From NCBI GenBank assembly GCA_023055505.1, contig JALIRH010000019.1, positions 2,851,001 through 2,915,000 of the forward strand: a stretch of DNA of 64,000 nt, written 5' to 3'. The DNA comes from Callipepla californica brunnescens (lineage: Eukaryota; Chordata; Aves; Galliformes; Odontophoridae). Position 1 is the first letter of the stretch. Every line of letters begins with the position of its first letter. Under the pieces are notes generated by a model. It was given only the letters and a program-made list of their open reading frames with translations, was not told the origin of the DNA and did not search any database. Shown here piece by piece: positions 25,043-34,300 of this stretch. The position numbers and the translations under genes were made by a program.

Positions 25043-25373
25043 ATTTAAAGCTAGCTTTGACAAATTGAGTCTTAATTTCCTTGCAATTGCAAGAATTTCC
25101 TTTTATGGGAGAATATACATTTATGTATATGTTTTTTTTTGTTTGTTTTTTTCCGGAAGTTGTTCTGCATCTCTTATGATTCCTCTGGATAACATTGCTG
25201 GAGTTGCATGTACTGAAAACAGAAAACAGTCTATTGCTTACTTTCTTCATATTTAACTATTGTGAAAGGACAGCATGCTCTTTTGACACTTCTCTCCTCC
25301 ATGATTACGTCATTTTTAATTAGAAGAGATGCAATGAATATTTTAAAAACAAGAGAAGGAGGAGTCTGTTGGC

Positions 25374-25416
25374 AAAAAAAAAAAAAAAAAAAAAAAAGAG
25401 AGAGAGAAAAAAGAGA
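25374..25416 (+). repeat. A24 followed by GAGAGA purine tract
   Basis: Twenty-four consecutive A (25374-25397) followed by GAGAGAGAG and more A: an uninterrupted purine tract of just over 40 bases. It could be the tail of an unrecognised retroposed sequence, but nothing upstream looks like one. Confidence 0.85.
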
Positions 25417-25658
25417 TTAAGTATATTTATATTCTTTTCCCAGTATGAAGAATGAAGAAGTAATCTTAGCTTTATTTTATTTCTGTAGCAAACGGAGGTG
25501 CTTCTACAGAGCAGCAAAGGTATCTCTTTCAATAGTTTTGGCTTGGAAGCTAAAATATAGGTGCAAAGTTGATTAGTATAGAAAGAATATGCAGAAACCT
25601 TTTTTTGTGTGTGGTGTCAAGTTTATAGAAATAAATTTTGATTTCTCTGTGATGATTA

Positions 25659-25869
25659 TTAGAAAAAATTTGTTCTCCAAAAGAGTGGTTAGGCCCTGGA
25701 ATGAGCTTCTCAGCGAGGTGGTTGAGTCACTGTTCCTGGAAATAATGAAGAAACACTTGGATGTATTACTGAGGGACGTGGTTTAGTGGGGGAATAATGG
25801 TGGTAGATGGACAACTGGACCAGATGATTTTGGAGGTCTTTTCCAACCTTGGTGTTTTGATGATTCTAT
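25659..25869 (+). mobile_element. CR1 LINE 3' end fragment
   Basis: Begins in the ORF2 C-terminal codons (AGAAAAAATTTGTTCTCCAA, then AGAGTGGTTAGGCCCTGGAA, WNELLSEVVESL when translated), reaches the ORF2 stop after LLRDVV at about 25786, and continues through the 3' untranslated part (GGACCAGATGATTTTGGAGG, CTTTTCCAACCTTGGTG) to a decayed GATTCTAT terminus. Only about 210 bp remain, a severe 5' truncation. The downstream untranslated part differs from the 31 kb and 63 kb copies, so it belongs to another CR1 subfamily. Confidence 0.9.
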
Positions 25870-26559
25870 CATCTGTGAATTTACCTATTGCACTCAAGAG
25901 TCGTATTTTTGTAGTGGCTGATGAGTGCAGATGGTAAAAGCTGCAGTTAATTAACTAGTGTCTTAAAGCTGGCGAATAAAGTTCACTGTACAATAAAGGC
26001 AAGAAAGACTACCTGGAAAAGCAGAAAGAAGAAAGTGTCTTTCAAAAGTGATAAAAATGATCGCTGAAGGCACCAGCGGTGGTGTGTAATGCTTATTAGA
26101 GCAAACCCTCTGAAAATCTGTATCAAAACGAACAGGAGGCCAGTTCTGCTGTGTGCTCCTAGACTTTCATATTGAATGTGCAATGTGTTGTACTTTTCGA
26201 TGTACACAGTGCAAGCAAAGCTGTGTTCTTAATCTTTGTTGACTACTTTTTTTTTTTTTTTTTTGGGGGGGGGTGGGGCTTGCCTGCTAAAACTCATTGC
26301 GAAACTGCAGACACAAACTGTAGGGACATTTTCAAGTGGATCAACCTTTTTTGTTTGTTTATAATATATTTAATAGATGTAGGGAGAATGTGTGCCTATC
26401 TGAATAGAAAAATATACCAAATTTATTTTATTCACTGTTTACTCAAACAGCAACTGATAAATAATACTTTCACATTTTAGTTGTGTTTTATTTCTTCCAC
26501 ACCAGGGGCTCAAAAAAATGAATGTGTCAGTAAAGGATTTGACAGTGTGTTACGACAGT
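25870..26559. other. AT-rich non-coding sequence with T18G9 tract
   Basis: No gene seen. At 26247-26278 eighteen T are followed directly by nine G, a T and four G, an unusual homopolymer junction. The neighbouring open frame at 26172-26480 reads through this tract and is not meaningful. Confidence 0.55.
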
Positions 26560-26935
26560 CATCAATCCAGCAAGCCCTGTAGCCATAAATAAGCTTCATA
26601 CAGTGCCACACTAAAGAGGACAGTTTTTCTTCTGCAGGACATTGAAAATGTCACGGCAAGGGAATTGTTTGTCCCTGTCGCCACGACAACGCCACCAGCA
26701 CTTATCATTAACTTTCACACCAAGATTTTAATCAGCAGTCTTTGTGGCATAAGACTGAATCAACATCAGCCCAAATTTTCGAAGCCGTTATTCTAATTAT
26801 GACGAGAAGCTATAGATTGATGAGCTTAGTTTTCAGCAAGGACTGGTGGCAGTTAATTCCTGTGACCTGTGTGCCTCCAGTAGTCTCTTTTCGAGATGGA
26901 GTCTTGAAAGTTCGATTATTAGTGACAGGTTGTAA
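26560..26935. other. Candidate conserved non-coding block
   Basis: Mixed-composition block without simple repeats. The centre contains a GC-rich, CpG-bearing stretch (TGTCACGGCAAGGG, TGTCGCCACGACAACGCCAC) in otherwise CpG-poor DNA, and is flanked by AAATAAGC, TTTTAATCAGC and ATTCTAATTATGACG. Retained CpGs in an AT-rich gap suggest selection or germline hypomethylation. Short open frame 26742-26939 has no known domain. Regulatory nature is inference. Confidence 0.3.
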
Positions 26936-27444
26936 GTGAGAAGAAGCTTATCTCTCCAGAGAGTGTTGATAACTTGAGACAAGGTTTAACTAGGAAGTAG
27001 TGAGACAGTAGATGGCAAAAAAAAAAAAAAAAAGGAAGAAAAAAAGAAGAAGAAAAAAAGAAAATTCCTCCTCTATCTCTGGCAAGCACACGTAACGAGA
27101 AAAATACAGACAGCCACAATTTCACAAGTTGTAAATTCTGGTAGACTTCAGTTGTAAATTCTGATGGAGTCTGTTTTGCTCAGCTATCTGATAATGTGTG
27201 AAAATATTTGTCCTGCTGCTTCTCCTGCATGAACACACAGTACTTTTCAGTAAAAGCATTAAACTTTCAGAGCCTTAGTATATGCAGTTTCATCAGGTTT
27301 ATATGTCCCTGAAAAATGAGAAGAAATATGGCATTTTGTTACGTTAAAACAAACAAACAAACAAACAAAAAACCCACAACCACTTACTGCATCATTTTCA
27401 TTTTCATGTGTATTGAGACTGGCCAAACCAGTATTATCATTGCT
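26936..27444. other. AT-rich non-coding sequence with purine tract and AAAC repeat
   Basis: Holds a 50-base almost pure purine tract (A17 then GGAAGAAAAAAAGAAGAAG, about 27016-27064) and an (AAAC)n microsatellite at 27347-27370. The minus frame at 26919-27125 is created by the purine tract. No gene recognised. Confidence 0.6.
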
Positions 27445-27560
27445 GTTAATATTATTTATGTGCAAACAGTGTGCTCAGAGCTGTACAAGTCAAACAAGAC
27501 AACGTGTCCTTGCTCTGAGGGGCTTGTAATCTAAGTAGACAGACAATGCAAAATGCACTA
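27445..27560 (+). mobile_element. Ancient SINE-like interspersed repeat fragment
   Basis: The order GTTAATATTATTTATG, GAGCTGTACAAG, GACAACGTGTCCTTGCTCTG, AGGGGCTTGTAATCTAAGTA and GACAGACAATGC matches, from memory, an old repeat widespread in turtles, crocodilians and birds whose signature is a short GCTGTACAA block followed by GTCCCTGCCC..GAGCTTACAATCTAA. I cannot name the family with certainty (candidates are an ancient amniote SINE or a non-autonomous DNA transposon). Confidence 0.45.
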
Positions 27561-29689
27561 GGAAAACCCAGAGGAGAATTATGTCCAAGTTTATTTCATT
27601 TATTTGTTCTTGGAGATGGGTAGGCAATGTTGTTTTTGCTGACTAGTATTTGTGTTTGTGGAAGGAGTGATGTTGGAAAGGTGAGGGCTCAACTTGTGAA
27701 TTGAGTGGAGAGGTCTGGGAATAAGAATGTGCAAACGGTCTCCAGGAGGATTTATTAGTGGAGGGAAAAAAAAATGCTAAGTTGAGCATCAGTATACTTA
27801 CTTCCAAAAGAAATAAGGGAGAGAGCTGCTGACTATCATGGACTTAGGCATGGGGAGTTCTGCAATGGTTTTAGTATTTAGCAAACTAAACAGGTGTGGG
27901 TCTTACTTTACTCATTAATCTCTGTTTGTCTCTGATTTCTGTTAGGCATTATGTAACTTAGGTGGATTACTAATTCTGTGAGAACCCCGACTCCTTTCTC
28001 TGTTATTTCCTTTGCATTTCTGAAACCATTTTTGGGAAATGGATATATATGAGTGAAATCCTGCTGAGCTGCGTAAGAGAGGTTTTAATTCAAGTGGTCT
28101 GAAGACACCTGAGTTATTTCTAGGACCTCTTGGTCTAAGTTAATCAATAAGGCCATGGTAGATAGGTTCATTCTTAAATGTGTTCCAAAAAGCATGAGCC
28201 TAGCCAGACACTGCAGTGCCCAGGAGAACAGGAAAGACAGTGAAGAAAAATAGAGCAGGGGTTTATAGGTGGCTTAAAGAAAAAGCAATGACTGCAAAAA
28301 GCACTCAAATATGTTTACCATAATTACAAGTAGTAATAGAAGTTGTTTGTTGTGTCCCTGATTCTCTTGCTCATCAAATCAGAGATGCCACTCTAAGTGC
28401 TGTAAACATGAAAGCTGTTGATCTCATTTGCTGTGGGAATGAATGAACTACTCCAGCTGAATTTCGGAAGCTGATTTTGATTGGAGAGAGCTTTCAGATT
28501 ACTTTTTTTTTTTTTTTCTTTTCCTGTTGTTTCATTGCTATGGTCAGAAAGCTAAAGGAAAAAGACACTGGTATTCACCAGTATACAGCATTATGCCTTG
28601 AAGGTTCAGCAAATTGCACCACAAAGACTGTTCTTTTGAATAAGGGTTTTGAAAGATCTGTCTGCTTTCTGAAGGATAAGAAACGTTAGCAAACCAAATG
28701 AAGGCAAGTTTTAAAACTTTGCTGTTTTACAGCATTAAGTTCTGAAAGTATAGAATACTGTCTCTGATCTGCTGTATTTGACTATCTTCAGCTTTCAGTG
28801 AGACTATTGTCTAAAAGTATTCGAGTTTTCCTTGTGGATAGATTCAAAATTTCAGTGTGGGTGCCATTTGGATGTGGGACACCTTGTCCTTCTGGAGGGC
28901 TCACCTCTTGCTGGGCAGTGCCTTATGCTTGTGCGGGAGGAACTCTGGGAAGAGCAAGGCCTTTCAAGAGGAGGCATGTTTTCATCTAGTGTTGTTGTCA
29001 CTTCCTTGGACAAACACACCATCATGCTGTCCTGGCTGTGTCTATACCATGGGTTTCACTGGCAAGGTTGTCATGTTTTCTTTTCTTCCACGTGTTCATC
29101 TAGCAAAACTTTGCGACTGCTTACATCAGTACAGCTCCTCCTGTGTTTGCGCATCAGACTGACTGCTGGAAGACCCAGGTTTCACCAGTGGCTCAAATTT
29201 TTCTGTTTAGAAACTGATAGAAAATGAATTAATAACAACTGAAGAAAAAGATGTAATGGGGCACATGAGTATTAGGATCTCTAGTCCACAACAGCGACAG
29301 AGTTAAAAAAACTGCAAGTCTGATTGGATGTAGAATTTAAAAGTTAAAACTTAGAATTTGTTCATAATCTATTGCTTCTTTAGCAATGGCCTAACTAATA
29401 GCTGTAGTTATTGCTACAGCTCAGTTTTCTTCCAGCTGCATGTGATATTTAGGAGAAGAGTTTGAAATTCAGTATACTTTGTAAAAGCAGTTGATTGCTT
29501 TATTGCTGTACGTTTTTGGCCCCTGATTTTAATCTCTTGAAAGTTGTTGTAACCAGTGGAGCTATTCAGCAGGTTTTTTTAAATGCCTGTCTGTCCTTGT
29601 TAATTAGAAGCGTACATATTGGGAAATTAACTATGAAATACTAAAAATGATAAATTATTTCTTATTTGAAAGTATAAATTAAAGGTTTA
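27561..29689. other. Non-coding sequence, including GC-richer patch with three open frames
   Basis: No gene recognised. T15 at 28503-28517. From about 28798 to 29230 the sequence is GC-richer and all three plus-strand frames stay open for 63 to 131 codons, which reflects low stop density rather than coding: no domain, signal or conserved motif is visible in any frame. An 8-bp palindrome with a 6-base loop (AGCTGTAG TTATTG CTACAGCT) lies at 29400-29421. Confidence 0.4.
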
Positions 29690-30015
29690 GTGTATATAAA
29701 ATTTGTCATGTTTAATTGCAAGTTCAATTAAAATTCAGGATAATGATGATTTATACAGGTTTCTGTGTAATTTGATATTCATTAGCTTAGCCAGACACAT
29801 GCTGATATTAGCTCGTTAATTATGTTTCCTTTTGTTGAAAGCAGCCTTGTGAAAGCAATCTGCTCAAAGTTTTTAAAACTCATTCTGCTAAATGAATATT
29901 TGGCAGCTGTTCATGTTATTGAGATGGTCACTGTGGCTTCACTTCACTCATACAGCATCAATCATACCCGCTGTATGACAAACAAGGGTTTCTCGTTACA
30001 AACCCATTTATGAAG
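29690..30015. other. Candidate conserved non-coding block with homeodomain-type palindrome
   Basis: A perfect inverted pair of TAATTG cores, TTTAATTG CAAGTT CAATTAAA (29711-29732), is followed by GATAATGATGATTTATACAG, ATTCATTAGCTTAG, CTCGTTAATTATG and a less AT-rich half with GCAGCTG and CATCAATCATACCCGC. Clustered homeodomain-like cores and absence of simple repeats suggest a developmental enhancer. A 63-codon frame (29822-30013) has no known domain. Confidence 0.3.
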
Positions 30016-31180
30016 GTTATGCCTGACGTGAAAGAACTATTGCATGGCAGTATGATGCTGCTTTATGGTAAAGTTAGAGTACAGCAATGGCTAGGAGTAG
30101 CCTCTTCCTCACAAGCAAAACAGAAAGGAAGGGGAGGAGGGAAAGAAGCCATCTGAAAATATGAATAATTTAGCCAGTGTTTGAAGCACTGAGGTGCTTT
30201 CACATCTTTGGAATGAGGAAGGCAAGTTACCTGACACTAAAAAGTCGTGAGATGTTTGTGTATAAAAGGCAACGTGTGTAGCCTTCTGGGGGTGTCAGCA
30301 TGATGTTCTGCAGGTGTTTTTAACACTCTGTGAAGTGGGACTGACCTGAATAATTTTAGGGAGAGATGCCAGAGTGGGCTGCTTCCCAGATGGCCCTTAT
30401 TTCCTGGGGAGGAAGCAAGGCCCACTCTGAGGCCTCCAGCCTTTGCATTAACTGATTTTGTGGAGTTCTCTAGGCCATGGGGGTTTTAGCAGCTTAATGC
30501 TTCAAGATCACTAGAGATTTTTATCTGAAAATATTTGAAGTAAATGCATTTACTGCTTAATGAAAAGGCAAGTATAACTTTGAAGGATTGATGGCTTGAA
30601 GCGTAATCTTTTTGTTTCTACTAAGAAGAAAATGCAACAAATGTACTGAGGGCTTTGGCACTCAAAAGTGTTCGTTTCCTTTCGTGTTCGCTGTAGGAAT
30701 GTATATGAACCTTTTTTTACAATGATGTCTAGCCTCTGTCCTTCTCATTGGTGTCCTGGATTTGTTCAGTTTCTGCTTCTCAAGTAGAGAAGATGTGAAT
30801 TTCAAAAGTCACTTTTCCTGCTGAAGAGGGGAGAGCTCTTGGAATTCGGGGAGAAAGGGTCGGAAGTGCTCGATTGGCATTCCATGTAAGAATTTTGTCA
30901 CCCAGCAGAATGAATGTTGAGATTCAGGTTCAGAGTGATGGAATGGAAAGAATTCCAGTTTTTTTCTGTTTCTTCCACAATTTGCTCTTATGTTGTGCTC
31001 CTTTTTTACGTGCTTTCACATTGCACAGTGGTAGTAAATAAATAGATGTTCCTATCTCCCTCCAAGCTTTTTTTTGTGGGAAGTCCTAACTGTGACTTCA
31101 CTTTAAAACTCCTCTTTAAGAGGAGTTTAACTTAAGTCCACTGGAAACTTGTTGTTCTGTTTAGCTTAGACCAAGACATT
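30016..31180. other. Non-coding sequence with an 11-bp-arm palindrome
   Basis: No gene seen. A purine-rich patch lies at about 30119-30150. At 31106-31128 AAACTCCTCTT and AAGAGGAGTTT are exact reverse complements around a single central T. Confidence 0.5.
31106..31128. repeat. Perfect palindrome, 11-bp arms
   Basis: AAACTCCTCTT (31106-31116), central T, AAGAGGAGTTT (31118-31128). It lies about 50 bases upstream of the CR1 stub. Confidence 0.8.
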
Positions 31181-31344
31181 GATCTGTTCAAGAAGCGTTT
31201 AGACTGTTCAAGAAGCGTTTAGATGAGGTGCTGAGGGATTTGATTTAGTAGCTTGGTGGGTAGGGATGGTGGTGTGAGGATGGTTGGACTAGATGATCTT
31301 GTAGGTCCTTTCCAACCTAATGTATCTATGAATCTATGAATCTA
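31181..31344 (+). mobile_element. CR1 LINE 3' stub with internal 20-bp tandem duplication
   Basis: Only the last ORF2 codons and 3' tail are present. CAAGAAGCGTTTAGATGAGG, GCTGAGGGATTTGATTTAGT, AGCTTGGTGGGTAGGGATGG, GGACTAGATGATCTTGTAGG and TTTCCAACCTAATGTATC are the same subfamily as the 62455-63512 copy. It ends in two ATCTATGA units, the CR1-type terminal repeat. At the 5' end the 20-base unit CTGTTCAAGAAGCGTTTAGA occurs twice in perfect tandem (31184-31203 and 31204-31223). Confidence 0.9.
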
Positions 31345-34300
31345 CTGTATTGTTGGTGAGTGGATATATCAAAATTATTTACGAACTGGAGGAGCTTTGC
31401 TCCTCTTATGTCACTTACAGCAGCTCAACTTGGTTAACAAAGAAGTCACTTCTACATCTGTCTCTTTGGTTTCTTGTTTAGTGGTGTGGCGCTAATAAAG
31501 CATTATTTAGTTTGTCACTGTGCGCTCTTTTGGAGGTCCAGTCTGAGGTTAGAGCCAGGTATGTGGTTCTTTAGGCATCATGCGACTGGCTTCTGTTTGG
31601 AAGGGCTTTATATAAGAAACAGGTGTGATAGAATCGGTTTACAAATCAAGTAATTCAAACACTTTCCAATTGCTTAAATGAGGTTATGATTTTGAAGAGA
31701 CAATAGAATTTTATTAAGGTTCTGTCATATGCCTTGCTTCAGTTTGTTAGTTTTTATCTTCATGTATGAAGCAGCTGCTTTGAAAATGAAAGTAATTTGG
31801 CTTTGGTAATTTTTTCCGTGTTCTTTTATTGGATTGTTTCATTTCTTCTGAAATATGCATAGGGCATGAACTTAGCTGATAGGATAGAGTTGGGCACATG
31901 CAGCAGTTTGAGGGTTCCTGGTTTTAAGGTGTGCACATAGTGTGCTTTCTCCTGTTCAGTTCTAGGAGGGAGTGATTAAATTATAAATATTTTCTTCTAT
32001 ATCTCACTGTGGAAAGAGCTGCTATCTCCGTTATGAATTGCTACACGCAAATCCTCTTAATCTCGTATCCTTTATGAAGAAGGGTTATATTCATTTGCTT
32101 CACATACTCATCCTTTAATGTGGTGCTTCTTAGGTAAATAACCATGACGAAACAAGAAGATAAAATCTAAGCAAGCATAGACAGCTGATCTGTTGGCTGT
32201 ACCTGCCATTTTCAACTGAGATTTTTTGAGTAGTATCACACTTAATGTTTGTTCAATAGCACTGTGATTAGACAAGATAAAATTTCCCAATCAAGTAGTG
32301 CACAATATGTTAGGAAATTTAGTTTTAAATGCTTTTTCTTCTTTTGATTTAAATAAGTTTGCTTTGGAGGAAGAGCAGGATTTGGAAGAAAAAAAATCCA
32401 GATTTTTGGTGTGCTTTTTCCTGGTAATTGAGTAAGTTGAAATTGTTTTATTTGTTAAAGAAAGACCGATTAGAAATTAACGTTTTTATTATTATTTTTA
32501 ATGGCTTATAAAGCCCTTTTGTTAGTGTGTGCGTATCGTGTTTAAGTGAAATAAGTGAACTTCCATTGCAGAATAATGCTTCGATAAAGTATGGAATAGT
32601 CTGTTATTTATTTTTTATTCACAATATTTTATTAATCTAACATATAAGAAAAGGAGGTATCTGACTGTTTATAAATGTTAGCAGTGTTTCATAGAAATTC
32701 TAAAACACCTAAAAGATCACCACAGGTCTTTAAGAAAATTTTTCATCCTCAGGTGCAAAACCATCCCAGTACCTGTCTGTTGAGCAAGACTTTGTCAGGT
32801 TTTTATCCCAATAGATTGTTGGGTAATAGTTTTAAAATGGTTATGGAATGAAATCTCGGCTGTAATGAAAATACTATCATTTAATATGTAGTCTGTGATT
32901 CTCATTAGCTGCTTTTGCCTAAGGGTTATGAAGAGAACAAATGTTTGACTGTATGTCTAAGATTGAGCACTACATAAAGTTTTTGTCATGGGACTTGTTG
33001 ACCTTATGCAAAGTTATCTCTTGGAGAAGCTCTTTATTTAAGGGCTGCAGATGCTATGGAAGTTGCACAAACCTAGCAACAGCAAGCGTGACCTGACACA
33101 ATGCACTTCAGAAGTTTGGCTTCCAAATGGGTCTATTTATTCACTGCAAAGTTTACATTCAGAAGACTACAGAAATAATGATCAGATGAGAAATTGTTAT
33201 CCATTTGAAAAGTAGAAGATCCATTTTTCACATCTGTAATGTGTGCCTGCACGTATGAAATGTGGCAATGTAGTTTCTATACTGATCACTATTAAATATA
33301 GCTACCTTCAAACGAAATTATTTCTTTTGTAACATTTACAATTTCTCTGCATTATGGCAATATCTTTTAACTGTGTATACTTGCTTTGACTTTTATGTTT
33401 TTTTTTTTTTCTTTTGGTACCTGTTCTCTTGTGGTGTGCTCTCCTAGCTTCATCTCAAACTGTAACACTCAGATGTACTGAAAACATTGGGCTGATCTAA
33501 TATGTTCAAACTAGCACATCATTCTAGTAACGATGCCTAGTATTTTGCATGTGGAAAAAAAGGCAGACTTGAGCAACAGCAAGTTATGGCTGCCATCTGC
33601 TTGTGTATGTAGCTGACTCAGCAGTATGTGGTTAATCTGACTTAAAGGATAAGACAAAATCCTACTATTACCCTTCTCTTCAGGGACAGCTGCCCTTCTC
33701 CATCAAGAAGACAACCATTCAGCCAGAAAGACTGACTCAGAAATTCACCACAATCATTTTAGTAGTTTAAATTTCAGGTGGGACTAGAATTGATAGTGTT
33801 GAGGGCAGAGGCTCAGAGCCTTGAATCTTTATGCTTAAGTGAGTTAAGCAAAAGTACTGGCTCTGTTTTTTTCCTTAACACATAGAAAATAAAATAAATG
33901 AGAAATGGAAAATGCTGTTTGAAAGTGGAGGAAAAGATATTTTAATCTTTTAATTATAAGAAACTGTTTTCAGTGTTATTCAGTCTTCTCTGTGTTCTAT
34001 TTGTGTTTTTGTAGGAATGTAATTGATTTAAAAATTAAGTTTTCCAGAGCCTTAAATCTAATCTTAAATCTGTCTTCTGGAGATTAGATATCAATACACT
34101 CATATGTAGTAATCTGAAATTGCACTTTTTTACGTTTAAGAAAAATATTTCCATGAGATTAAAAGAAATAAAGCAAAACCAACTGGTGCTTTCTATTGAG
34201 TGCATAACTCTTGATGGGAGCTCCTGTTTACTTTCCTTCCGGAACCATTCCCGCTCAGTTGGGTAGCCTGCGGTTCTACAGAATCTTTCTTTAGCCTCTG

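Larger units (their letters stand above)
24093..25658. other. AT-rich non-coding sequence with microsatellite
   Basis: No gene seen. It contains the TA/TG microsatellite at 24984-25042 and a poly-A/GA tract at 25374-25416, both listed separately. The open frames at 24999-25256 exist on both strands only because of the dinucleotide repeat. Confidence 0.55.

Noticed and set aside
24999..25256. Open frames of equal length on both strands
   Set aside because: Both are generated by the TA/TG microsatellite.
31440..31580. LTR-like look (GCTAATAAAGCATTATTTAG) after the CR1 stub
   Set aside because: Only a polyadenylation-type hexamer; no paired terminal repeat, TATA spacing or composition change.
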